Shown here: piece by piece, positions 14,891 to 21,993 of the stretch
Numbering within the stretch: position 1 is the stretch's first letter
Layout: each line of letters opens with the position of its first letter
NCBI GenBank assembly: GCA_036985855.1
Contig: BTQL01000037.1
Location: 1 to 21,993 of the forward strand
DNA length: 21,993 nucleotides
Origin: B3-G11 sp036985855
GTDB lineage: Bacteria; Actinomycetota; Acidimicrobiia; Spongiisociales; UBA5794
Direction of reading: 5' to 3'
The notes under the pieces: generated by a model
What the model saw: the letters and a program-made list of their open reading frames with translations, nothing else
Told to the model about the DNA's origin: nothing
The model's database searches: none
Made by a program: the position numbers and the translations under genes

Positions 14891-15535
14891 ATGTCTCCCT
14901 CTCCGACGCTCATTGACCTCGAAGAGGTTTCGGTTCGTGCTGGCGCTGTTCGTATCCTTCAGAATGTTTCACTGAACGTCGGGCCCGGAGACGCTGTTGG
15001 CGTATTCGGGCCCAACGGCGCTGGCAAGACAACGCTGCTACGACTCATTGCAGCACTGCAACCTCCCGCGAGCGGAAAGTGTTCCGTTCTCGGCGCAGAT
15101 CTCGCCTCGGCAGCGAAGTACGACGTGAGACACCGCATCGGATACATCGGGCACACGCCCGGTCTCTACCCCGAACTCACCCTCAGAGAGAACCTCGCTT
15201 TCGTGGCAGATGCCAGAGGTCTTGACGCATCTCAGGCACTCAGATCCCTGGAGCTGGTCGGCCTCGGTGGTGCAGCCGATCGACGGGTCGACCACTGCAG
15301 CCACGGGATGCAGCGCAGAGCGGAGTTCGCCAGGGTTCTCATGACGGAACCTGAGGTGCTTCTGCTCGACGAGCCGCATTCGGCCCTCGATGTAGACGCC
15401 ATTGAACTGGTCGACGGGCTTGTCCATCGAACCCTTGAGCGGGGAGGCGCCGCGGTTCTGGTGTCCCACGATCGGGACCGCGTCAACAGCCTTGCCACGA
15501 GATCACATGAGATCAAAGACGGGACCCTGTTGTGA
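14891..15535 (+). CDS. ccmA: Haem exporter ATP-binding protein CcmA
   Basis: 214 residues, the usual CcmA size. This is an ABC ATPase: Walker A GPNGAGKTT (about 40-48), a signature in the unusual form CSHGMQRR (136-143), Walker B LLLDEPHSALD (157-167) and the H-loop His193 in VSHDRD. The degenerate signature with GM instead of the common GQ is seen in CcmA relatives. With CcmB and CcmC it drives release of haem-loaded CcmE. It is the first gene of a nine-gene cluster and overlaps ccmB by 4 bases (GTGA). Confidence 0.9.
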   Translation: MSPSPTLIDLEEVSVRAGAVRILQNVSLNVGPGDAVGVFGPNGAGKTTLLRLIAALQPPASGKCSVLGADLASAAKYDVRHRIGYIGHTPGLYPELTLRENLAFVADARGLDASQALRSLELVGLGGAADRRVDHCSHGMQRRAEFARVLMTEPEVLLLDEPHSALDVDAIELVDGLVHRTLERGGAAVLVSHDRDRVNSLATRSHEIKDGTLL

Positions 15536-16218
15536 GGAAACCGACGGTTACCCCCGGGTTCTTTCATCAGGCGCTCACCATCACTCGTCGTGACCTTCTG
15601 CGTGAGCGTCGGTCCGGCGAGGTGATGTGGGTGACGCTCCCGTTCGGTGCGATCGCTCTTCTGCTCGTTCCGTTGGCCATCGGCACTGATGCTCCCACGT
15701 TGCAGAGGATCGGCCCTGGAATGTTCTGGGTCATCGTCATGTTGTTCGGTGTCCTGATCGCGATCCGGCAGACGAACGCGGAGACGACCGCTCAGCGTGA
15801 CCTCGTTGCTCTTACAGGCCTCGATCCCGCGGCCATCTTCGTCGGTAAGGCCGTTGCGAGTTTCCTTCTGTTATTGGTATTCGAGGCAGTGCTGGGCGTT
15901 GTCACCATCGCTCTTTACGACGTTGAACTGATCGGTTGGGTCATCCTCCCGGTCGTCCTGGTGCTCGCCGCGGCGGGATTGGCACTGCTCGGAACCCTCG
16001 CTGCAGGTATCGTCGCTACCGGTCGGTCCGGCGCCGCCCTGGTTCCGTTGCTCGTTGCGCCGATGTCGGTTCCGATCCTTCTTGGTGCAACCCAGGCTCT
16101 GGATGCGATACGGCTCGACCGCAGTAGCATTTCGTGGGTGCTGATGATGACGATCGTCGTTCTATTACTTGCAGTCGTTGGGGTTCTGTCATCACGGCCC
16201 CTTCAGGAGACCGGATGA
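15532..16218 (+). CDS. ccmB: Haem exporter membrane protein CcmB
   Basis: 228 residues with six expected membrane segments. The N-terminal RDLLRERRSGEVMWVTLPFG and the later GLDPAAIFVGKA and VPLLVAPMSVPILLGATQA are characteristic of CcmB. It is the membrane partner of CcmA in the CcmABCD complex. The start is the GTG within the ccmA stop (GTGA), and the stop overlaps ccmC (ATGA). Confidence 0.88.
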   Translation: MRKPTVTPGFFHQALTITRRDLLRERRSGEVMWVTLPFGAIALLLVPLAIGTDAPTLQRIGPGMFWVIVMLFGVLIAIRQTNAETTAQRDLVALTGLDPAAIFVGKAVASFLLLLVFEAVLGVVTIALYDVELIGWVILPVVLVLAAAGLALLGTLAAGIVATGRSGAALVPLLVAPMSVPILLGATQALDAIRLDRSSISWVLMMTIVVLLLAVVGVLSSRPLQETG

Positions 16219-16949
16219 CGAAAACGGAATATCGACCTGCTGTCTGGCCGTGGATCGTCATGGCTGTTGCGGGACTCGTCACATTCGTCGGAGCGATGAC
16301 CGTTCCTCCGGACGCCGTGCAAGGCCAGCTCTCTCGCATCATGTACGTGCATGTTCCTTCCGCGTGGCTTGCGTATCTCGCCTTCGGAATCACGATGCTC
16401 ACCTCTGCGATTTACCTATGGAGGAGGGATCTGAAGTGGGATCGCCTGGCCCTCGCCTCAGCTGAGATCGGCGTCGTTTTCACCGGCCTCGCGATCGCTC
16501 TTGGCATGATTTGGGCGAAACCGACGTGGGGCGTTTGGTGGACGTGGGATGCACGCTTGACCCTCACAGCGATCATGTTCTTCGTCTATCTCGGATATCT
16601 TGCATTGAGGCGAACGACAGACGACCTCGATACCCGAGCCAGGCGTGCGTCGGTCCTCGGTGTCCTCGCTGTTGTCCAGGTGCCTCTCGTGCACTTCTCT
16701 GTTGTCTGGTGGCGTTCGTTGCACCAGGGACCTTCACTCATCAAGCCGGAGAGTCCCACGATCGACACATCGATGCTCGTCACACTGCTCGTCGCTGTTG
16801 TCAGTTTCACCTTGATGTATGGGGCGATGATGTTCAAACGCATCGAACTCGCTCGCTTCGAAGATGCAGCACTTGTTGCCGAGCAGACCAGCTTGGGACC
16901 GGTCGCAGGCGAGGCAGTCACCGTACCCGATCTCACGAAGGGCGCGTGA
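16215..16949 (+). CDS. ccmC: Haem-handling membrane protein CcmC
   Basis: 244 residues, six expected membrane segments, normal for CcmC. The tryptophan-rich haem-handling motif is clear: WGVWWTWDARLT (about 105-116). MYVHVPSAW supplies His46, and PLVHFSVVWWRSLHQG supplies His160 and His170, from which the two external haem ligands are drawn. CcmC attaches haem to CcmE. The ATG overlaps the ccmB stop (ATGA). The last 25 residues extend beyond the final helix and carry no motif. Confidence 0.93.
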   Translation: MTKTEYRPAVWPWIVMAVAGLVTFVGAMTVPPDAVQGQLSRIMYVHVPSAWLAYLAFGITMLTSAIYLWRRDLKWDRLALASAEIGVVFTGLAIALGMIWAKPTWGVWWTWDARLTLTAIMFFVYLGYLALRRTTDDLDTRARRASVLGVLAVVQVPLVHFSVVWWRSLHQGPSLIKPESPTIDTSMLVTLLVAVVSFTLMYGAMMFKRIELARFEDAALVAEQTSLGPVAGEAVTVPDLTKGA

Positions 16950-17080
16950 TGGAGTCCGCAGACCAGTGGAACTGGGTCACCCTGGCGTACGGCGTCGCCT
17001 ACTTCGTGCTCGTCGTCTATGCGGTCTCTATTGCGCTGCGCATCACCCGTGCCCGCAAGAGGCTCGGTGACACACCATGA
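16949..17080 (+). CDS. ccmD: CcmD-like small membrane protein
   Basis: 43 residues, easily missed because of its size. It begins MESADQWNWVTLAYGVAYF, has one membrane segment (about residues 10-30), and ends with a basic tail (RITRARKRLGDTP), the classic CcmD layout: a W-x-W-V-x-x-A-Y start, one helix, and positive charges inside. The start overlaps the ccmC stop by one base (TGATG), and the stop overlaps the ccmE start (ATGA). CcmD helps release haem-loaded CcmE from CcmABC. Identity rests on layout and position. Confidence 0.82.
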   Translation: MESADQWNWVTLAYGVAYFVLVVYAVSIALRITRARKRLGDTP

Positions 17081-17487
17081 AGAAGTACGCCAGATTTGTG
17101 ATCCCCGCGGTCATCATCATCGGCGGACTTGTAGTGTTGACGGCCAACCTCAGCTCCTCCCTCGTCTACTACAACACTCCCGCTGAGGTTCAGACTCGCG
17201 AGGGCAGCGATTCGCGTCTCCGTCTCGCAGGGAGGGTTACTCCTGGGTCTGTGGTCGAGCAAGACACGACCGTCGCCTTCGTTGTCGAGGATTGTGACAC
17301 AGCTGTCTCCGTCATCCACACCGGCGTACCACCGGAGCTCTTCGCAGAAGGAATCGGCGTCGTGGTTGAAGGCACATGGAACGGCGAGACGTTCGAGTCA
17401 GACGTCATTCTCGTCAAACACGACGAGCAATACCGGGCGGACGACGAAGACTACGACCAGGACCTCAACGCCTGTAGCGAATCATGA
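17077..17487 (+). CDS. ccmE: Haem chaperone CcmE
   Basis: 136 residues. One N-terminal membrane anchor (about residues 7-24) is followed by an OB-fold domain (LRLAGRVTPGSV, then VVVEGTWNG). The haem-attachment motif is KHDEQY, with His115 and Tyr119 in the same HxxxY spacing as E. coli CcmE, so this is the classical His form rather than the CxxxY variant. The tail is short and acidic (RADDEDYDQD). It overlaps both neighbours by 4 bases. Confidence 0.93.
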   Translation: MKKYARFVIPAVIIIGGLVVLTANLSSSLVYYNTPAEVQTREGSDSRLRLAGRVTPGSVVEQDTTVAFVVEDCDTAVSVIHTGVPPELFAEGIGVVVEGTWNGETFESDVILVKHDEQYRADDEDYDQDLNACSES

Positions 17488-19514
17488 TCGCGGTTGCTGG
17501 ATACATCGCCGTTTTCGTCGCCCTCGCGGCGGCCGTCGCGATCGTTGTTCAGGGGATCAGGTACTCCCGCAGCGGCGACAGCTCGAAGCTCAGGGTTCCT
17601 GTAATTACGCTGCTCGGAGGGGCTATTGCCGCGTTCGTCCTGCTCGAGATCGCGATATTGAGTAACGACTTCTCGATCGCCTACGTCGCAAACAACAGCT
17701 CGACGACGACACCTTTCATCTTCCTGTTCGCTGCTGGATGGGCCGCCCTCGAAGGCTCAATCGTGTTGTGGGGTGTATTGCTTGCACTGTTCATCTGGCT
17801 CGTCTGGAGAAAGATGGGTGCATCAGACGGATTGGGTGTCCTGGCGATAGCGGTGATGGGCGGTATCGCGGTGTTCTGGTTCGGATTGATGGCGTCGGCG
17901 GGGAATCCGTTCGCAGTGTGCATAGATGCCGCATCCTCGTCCTGTTCGGACTCTTCGTGGTGGCCCATCGTCGAAGCTGCCGTTCCTCTCGATGGTCGAG
18001 GACCAAACCCGTTGCTCCAGAACCACTTCATGATGGCCGTCCATCCTCCGCTGCTGACGGCGGGGTACGTCGGGTTCACGGTTCCGTTCGGTTTCGCCAT
18101 TGCAGCGCTCATCCGACGCGACTTCGGCCGAACCTGGCTCGACCGCTCGCATCGGTGGTCACTGGTTGCATGGATCCTGCTGACCGCTGGGATCGTCGTC
18201 GGTGGCTGGTGGTCCTATGAGGTCCTCGGCTGGGGCGGATACTGGGCATGGGATCCGGTGGAGAACGCTGCACTCCTTCCCTGGCTCACCGCAACGGCCT
18301 TCATCCACTCGGCCCTTGTGCAAAGACGTCGGGGGATGCTCCAAGCGTGGAACTTCATCCTCGTGATCGCGACGTTCGCACTCACGATCCTCGGTACGTT
18401 CCTCACGAGGTCCGGGGTCATTGGCTCTGTTCATGCGTTCGCGCAGTCGATTGTGGGCCCAGCGCTACTGGTCATGCTTGCCGTGGTTGTCATCGGGTCG
18501 CTTGGACTCTTCGTGTGGAGGTCGGCGGACATTGCGCAGACACCTCGTCTCGACGCGTTGTCGTCGCGTGAGGGTTACATCCTCGCCAACAACCTGCTGC
18601 TCACCGTCTTCGCGTTCACCGTTCTCTTCGGAACGATGTATCCCTTGATTGTCGAAGCCATGTCCGGTGACCAGGTTGCCGTCGGTCGTCCGTTCTTCGA
18701 TCGAGCGTCGATACCGATAGCGTTGTTGCTGTTGCTCATGCTCGGAATCGGAGCGATCGCACCATGGAGAGTTGCCTCACCGAAGGTTCTGTGGGAGAGG
18801 CTGCGCCTCGCGACGATCGCCGGTCTCGTCGTAGGCGCCGGTGCGGTCCTCCGGGGTATCAACTCGGTCTCGGTCGTTCTCACGTTCATTCTTGTCGTAT
18901 TCATCCTCACGGCAATCGTTGGCCGTTACGTCGAGGTCGTGAGGTCACGTCCCGAGCCGATTCTGACTGCGGCTGTCAAGGTTGCGCGCAATGAACCCGG
19001 CTATTGGGGTGGCCAGATCGCCCATGTGGGAATCGCTCTGATGGCACTCTCGATTGCGACAAGTGGTGGACTCGCTACGCGTGAGGCGGTGGCGCTTGCG
19101 CCGGGGGAGTCGGCGGTGGTTGGTGGCTACTGCGTTCAGTACGTTCAACCATTCTCGCGTTCGGAACCGCACCGCGAGATCGTCGGCGTGGTGGTGAACC
19201 TCTTGGATGAGACCTGTTCGAGGCCGATCGCCACGCTTGAGCCAAGTGTGAACTCCTACCCTGCCGCGGTTCAGCCCATCGGTACGCCGGCTGTTTGGAC
19301 GGGTCCTGTCAACGATGTGTACATCGGGATCGTTGGTGGTGTCGAGGACCGCATCGAACTCAATGTCTTCATTTTCCCGCTCCAGTGGCTTCTATGGGCC
19401 GGTGGATTCATCGTCCTGATCGGTGGAGGGTTTTCCATGCTGCGGAAACCGGATGGGCGAGGGCGAGCGTCAGAGATGACGGAACCCGTCGAAGCTGGTG
19501 CCTCTGATGTCTGA
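17484..19514 (+). CDS. ccmF: Cytochrome c haem ligation protein CcmF
   Basis: 676 residues, about 15 membrane segments, in the family's range (about 630-680). The haem-handling motif WWSYEVLGWGGYWAWDPVEN (242-261) is intact, followed by LGTFLTRSGVIGSVHAF, as in all CcmF proteins. HPPLLTAGYVG (about 187-197) carries one of the conserved histidines. The final 160 residues include the extracytoplasmic domain (YVQPFSRSEPHREIVG) and a last membrane helix. It joins haem from CcmE to apocytochrome thiols together with CcmH and CcmI. The start overlaps the ccmE stop (ATGA). Confidence 0.95.
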   Translation: MIAVAGYIAVFVALAAAVAIVVQGIRYSRSGDSSKLRVPVITLLGGAIAAFVLLEIAILSNDFSIAYVANNSSTTTPFIFLFAAGWAALEGSIVLWGVLLALFIWLVWRKMGASDGLGVLAIAVMGGIAVFWFGLMASAGNPFAVCIDAASSSCSDSSWWPIVEAAVPLDGRGPNPLLQNHFMMAVHPPLLTAGYVGFTVPFGFAIAALIRRDFGRTWLDRSHRWSLVAWILLTAGIVVGGWWSYEVLGWGGYWAWDPVENAALLPWLTATAFIHSALVQRRRGMLQAWNFILVIATFALTILGTFLTRSGVIGSVHAFAQSIVGPALLVMLAVVVIGSLGLFVWRSADIAQTPRLDALSSREGYILANNLLLTVFAFTVLFGTMYPLIVEAMSGDQVAVGRPFFDRASIPIALLLLLMLGIGAIAPWRVASPKVLWERLRLATIAGLVVGAGAVLRGINSVSVVLTFILVVFILTAIVGRYVEVVRSRPEPILTAAVKVARNEPGYWGGQIAHVGIALMALSIATSGGLATREAVALAPGESAVVGGYCVQYVQPFSRSEPHREIVGVVVNLLDETCSRPIATLEPSVNSYPAAVQPIGTPAVWTGPVNDVYIGIVGGVEDRIELNVFIFPLQWLLWAGGFIVLIGGGFSMLRKPDGRGRASEMTEPVEAGASDV

Positions 19515-19926
19515 TCGAGCGAAGAATGTCGTGTTCGTTGTCATAGCGCTCGTCGCGCTCAGCGTGATCGGTGTTGGGCTTGCCGGCGGTGACACATCCC
19601 AGCCGACTGATGCGGAGAGGGTCGATTCATTGGCCGCCAGGATCAAATGCCCGTTCTGCAACGGTGAGTCGCTCAAGGAATCCCAGTCGAGTATCGCTGC
19701 CGAGTACCGGGCTCTGATCGCACAGCGTGTCGAGACCGGAGCAACAGACGATGAGATCATCGGGGAATTCGTTGCCAATTTCGGTGAGTCCTACATCCTT
19801 GACACCTCTACGACTGGATGGTCCGTCGGACTTTGGATCGTGCCGATGCTCGGCTTCATCGTCGGAGGGGGGGTCGTGTTTTGGTTGTACCGGTCTTCGA
19901 GATCTCGATCGGGGGTGACGCCGTGA
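19507..19926 (+). CDS. ccmH: Cytochrome c maturation thiol reductase CcmH (CcmL-type)
   Basis: 139 residues: an N-terminal membrane anchor (about 8-26), then a redox domain with KCPFCNGESLKESQS (Cys48, Cys51), the family's CPxC motif, then AAEYRALIAQRVETGATDDEI and a C-terminal membrane helix (about 106-127). It binds and reduces the apocytochrome CxxCH before haem ligation. The ATG at 19507 lies inside the last codons of ccmF (8-base overlap); a GTG 9 bases upstream is an alternative. The stop overlaps ccmI (GTGA). Confidence 0.9.
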   Translation: MSDRAKNVVFVVIALVALSVIGVGLAGGDTSQPTDAERVDSLAARIKCPFCNGESLKESQSSIAAEYRALIAQRVETGATDDEIIGEFVANFGESYILDTSTTGWSVGLWIVPMLGFIVGGGVVFWLYRSSRSRSGVTP

Positions 19927-20708
19927 GCGAGCGAATACGCCAACAGATCGAACTCCTCCACGAAGAACTCGAAGATATCGACGAGCAGGTACGCGTCGGC
20001 GACCTCGATGATGCCACCGCTGCACATGTGCGGGAGCGTTATGAGGCCGAGCTCGCAAACCTCGAGGTGTTGTCTATCCCCACTGACGCACAATCCCCGG
20101 ACGAGGAAGACGAACCTCCATCCGATGGGCGAAGGCGGTGGTTGAGTGGAAGGACGCTTGTCGGAGTTTCCGCCGTCGTTGTTGCGATAGTTGCTATCGG
20201 TTTCTTTGGGGTGCGATCCCTGACCGATCGACGACTCGTTGGTGCCGACGGGGTAGTAGGGGATGTTGTGAAAGGGCAAGACGCGATCGACCTCGAAAGT
20301 ATCACGGACGAGCAGATGGAAGTGGTCGTTGCTGAGAACCCTGACATTGTTCCGATGCGCCTCGCGCTCGCCAGACGCTACTTCGAGGCAGGCCAGTTCG
20401 ATAAAGCGCTCGATCACTACTTCGAGGTGTTGAATCGCGAGCGAAACCCTGAGGCATTGGCGAACGTCGGGTGGATGACGTACCTCTCTGACCGACCGGA
20501 TGTTGCTGTCAGCTACGTCGAGGCTGCGCTCGAACGCCAACCGGACTACCTCGCAGCCCAGTGGTTCCTCGGCAACATATATGTATCTCTTGGCAGAAAC
20601 GACGACGCCGCAGTTCTCCTTGCGAAGGTCGCGTCATCTGATGGGGTTCCCGATGATGTACAGCAAGCAGCGCTCGCCCTGATAGCGCAGATTGAGGCGG
20701 AAGCATGA
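19923..20708 (+). CDS. ccmI: CcmI-like TPR protein of the haem ligation complex
   Basis: 261 residues. It opens with a charged helical stretch (RIRQQIELLHEELEDIDEQV, then GDLDDATAAHVRERYEAELA) that matches the cytoplasmic loop of CcmI, then one membrane segment (about 78-97). The extracytoplasmic part contains TPR-like repeats (MRLALARRYFEAGQFDKALD, and AQWFLGNIYVSLGRNDDAA). CcmI TPRs normally hold the C-terminus of apocytochromes. The first membrane helix of standard CcmI is absent; in this cluster a helix of that kind ends the preceding CcmH. The GTG start overlaps the ccmH stop (GTGA) and is preceded by GGGGTG; the stop overlaps ccmG (ATGA). Confidence 0.8.
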   Translation: MSERIRQQIELLHEELEDIDEQVRVGDLDDATAAHVRERYEAELANLEVLSIPTDAQSPDEEDEPPSDGRRRWLSGRTLVGVSAVVVAIVAIGFFGVRSLTDRRLVGADGVVGDVVKGQDAIDLESITDEQMEVVVAENPDIVPMRLALARRYFEAGQFDKALDHYFEVLNRERNPEALANVGWMTYLSDRPDVAVSYVEAALERQPDYLAAQWFLGNIYVSLGRNDDAAVLLAKVASSDGVPDDVQQAALALIAQIEAEA

Positions 20709-21313
20709 CGACCGAGACTACCGAGGAGAAACGAGGAGGGAAGATGGCGTGGGTGGCGATCGGCGCCGCCCTCCTGTTCATGGTTCTCGGCATCGTGTTC
20801 ATGAGTCGATTCGGTGGGGATCCCACAATCTCGACTTCACCGTTGATAGGAAAGCCTGCGCCCGCAAATCCGATAGCGCTTCAGGACGGCTCCGGGGAGG
20901 TCTCGATGGGTGACTTCGCCGAGGACATCGTCGTCGTGAACTTCTGGGCGAGCTGGTGTCTCTCCTGTAGGGCGGAGCATCCGGCACTGCTCCAGGCCGC
21001 AGCGGACTACAACGAGTTCGGCGTAACGTTCGTCGCGGTCAACTATCAGGACACCCCGGACCGTGCTGTCGGCTTCCTCGATGAGCTTGGGTGGAGTCCC
21101 GATACCGTCTACACGGTGGATGAGGGCTCGACCACCGCATTTGCGTGGGGTGTGCTCGGCATTCCCGAGACGTTCTTCGTCAATCGCGAAGGCATCGTCG
21201 TTGGCAAGGTGTCCGGGCCCGTGAGTTATGGTCTTCTGTCCCGAACGATCGACCAGATCATTCTTGGTGAGGCGATCGGTGACATCAAGACTGGTGAGGT
21301 TCAAAACAGATAG
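20705..21313 (+). CDS. ccmG: TlpA/ResA-like thioredoxin (CcmG/DsbE role)
   Basis: 202 residues. One N-terminal membrane anchor (about 14-33) precedes a thioredoxin fold facing outward. The redox motif is WASWCLSCRAEHP (Cys85, Cys88), and the cis-proline is in GVLGIPETFFVN (Pro154), typical of CcmG/ResA/TlpA. It reduces apocytochrome or CcmH disulfides before haem attachment. It is the last gene of the cluster, starting in the ccmI stop (ATGA). The C-terminal 15 residues (ILGEAIGDIKTGEVQNR) run past the fold. I see no strong terminator after it. Confidence 0.9.
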   Translation: MTTETTEEKRGGKMAWVAIGAALLFMVLGIVFMSRFGGDPTISTSPLIGKPAPANPIALQDGSGEVSMGDFAEDIVVVNFWASWCLSCRAEHPALLQAAADYNEFGVTFVAVNYQDTPDRAVGFLDELGWSPDTVYTVDEGSTTAFAWGVLGIPETFFVNREGIVVGKVSGPVSYGLLSRTIDQIILGEAIGDIKTGEVQNR

Positions 21314-21444
21314 TGGGCCACTCTGCGTGCTTCGCTTGCTGATGACCGACGACAGGTACAGGGGCGCGTCCAGCGGCAGGATCTCGCAACGCACACGAGG
21401 CACGCGCGCAGGTTCACACGGAGAACGAACACACGGGAGTTGCG

Positions 21445-21957
21445 GTGAGCAGAGAACCAATTCAAGACATACGCACGATGAATGCCTTGTTCCCCGCAGC
21501 CGAACTGGAGGCGCAGCGCATGGGCGAGAAGAAACCCGGAGCCGAGCATCTCGTTCTCGCAGCGCTCGATCTCCAGGAGGGATCGGCTCGCCGGGTCTTT
21601 GAGCGAGTTCACGCCGATCCAGGAGCGTTTCGCTCAGCAATAGTGGACCAGCACGCCGACGCTGCGCGTGCCGTTGGTGTCGAGCCCATGGATGACGTCC
21701 TCGAGCAGCAAATACGTGAGTCCTCCCCCAGCCTCTCGCCGATGCGATCCTCCCGGTCGGCCCGCGAGCTCTTCAAGAAGGTGGTCGAGCTCGTGCGCAA
21801 GGAGAAGTCTCATCTGTCCGGTGCCTATATCGTCCTGGTAGCGAGTCAGGTCGAACATGGAACAACCGCGCGGGCGCTTCGTTCCATGGGTATCGACCCC
21901 GTCGCCTTCATCGCGGCTTCGAGGTCAGAGATCGACGTTATGAACGCGGGTCGCTGA
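21445..21957 (+). CDS. Stand-alone Clp N-terminal domain protein
   Basis: 170 residues. It resembles the double-repeat N-domain of ClpA/ClpC: repeat 1 about residues 12-70 (MNALFPAAELEAQRMGEKK, AEHLVLAAL), and repeat 2 about residues 105-162 (ARELFKKVVELVRKEKSHLS, AYIVLVASQVEHGTTARAL). There is no ATPase domain. Such isolated N-domains may bind the same adaptors or substrates as the Clp chaperones, but the role is not established. The GTG start is preceded by GGGAG about 6 bases upstream. The 131-base gap before it (21314-21444) has no gene I can support. It is not coupled to the ccm operon. Confidence 0.78.
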   Translation: MSREPIQDIRTMNALFPAAELEAQRMGEKKPGAEHLVLAALDLQEGSARRVFERVHADPGAFRSAIVDQHADAARAVGVEPMDDVLEQQIRESSPSLSPMRSSRSARELFKKVVELVRKEKSHLSGAYIVLVASQVEHGTTARALRSMGIDPVAFIAASRSEIDVMNAGR

Positions 21958-21993
21958 CACGCGACGGTCACCGCAGGGACACAGATTGGAGCT

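Noticed and set aside
21314..21444. The gap after ccmG, with a small AGTGG-CCACT palindrome near 21312-21322.
   Set aside because: Stem too short, 1-base loop and no T-run, so not a terminator; no supportable coding frame in the gap.
1..21993. tRNA, rRNA, riboswitch, CRISPR, insertion sequence or attachment site.
   Set aside because: Read through on both strands; no cloverleaf, rRNA segment, spaced repeat array, transposase or paired direct repeats seen. Weak structured RNAs could be missed by eye.

Overview
The window is a gene-dense, roughly 60% GC stretch of bacterial chromosome. The protein set points to a high-GC actinobacterium, and my best guess is a member of the Acidimicrobiia. The clues are a DtxR-family iron regulator, actinobacterial-style ATP-grasp ligases, pervasive 4-nt stop/start overlaps, and many genes that lack a Shine-Dalgarno (SD) but have a -10-like hexamer right in front of the start codon. 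The taxonomic call is inference; no rRNA or marker gene is present. I see no tRNA, rRNA, CRISPR array, insertion sequence or prophage.

Layout. 1-125 (-): N-terminus of a membrane protein cut by the window edge. 220-1112 (+): decayed DUF1111 di-haem oxidoreductase (lipoprotein) with a nonsense codon, a frame-changing deletion and a second deletion; both haem-binding regions are gone. 1124-1924 (+): unknown polytopic membrane protein. 1910-2821 (-): HMG-CoA lyase. 2916-3401 (+): flavin reductase-like protein. 3406-6778 (-): three same-strand genes read lipocalin-like protein, aldehyde dehydrogenase, ATP-grasp protein. 6870-9317 (+): two coupled unknown single-pass membrane proteins followed by a DtxR-family regulator. 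The divergent gap 6779-6869 is mostly filled by a 51-base near-perfect inverted repeat. 9332-9964 (-): NfuA-type Fe-S carrier. 9987-14299 (+): ATP-grasp ligase of the L-amino-acid-ligase type, then TldD, TldE and a small DUF2007-like protein. 14379-14756 (-): thioredoxin, facing the preceding operon across a shared terminator. 14891-21313 (+): an uninterrupted nine-gene System I cytochrome c maturation cluster, ccmA-B-C-D-E-F-H-I-G, every junction overlapping. 21445-21957 (+): stand-alone Clp N-domain protein.

How the genes fit together. The ccm block encodes haem export and loading (CcmABCD), the haem chaperone (CcmE), the ligation complex (CcmF, CcmH, CcmI) and apocytochrome thiol reduction (CcmG, CcmH). 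This implies a host that makes c-type cytochromes by System I, unlike the System II typical of better-known actinobacteria. The only c-type cytochrome-like gene in the window is the dead DUF1111 gene. NfuA and the DtxR-like regulator add an iron theme. The remaining genes (HMG-CoA lyase, aldehyde dehydrogenase, flavin reductase, ATP-grasp) look like catabolic or accessory metabolism without a clear single pathway.

The observations most worth following up are the DtxR-like protein with one intact metal site, the paired unknown membrane proteins behind a large palindrome, the series of apparent leaderless promoters, and the haem-less DUF1111 remnant.
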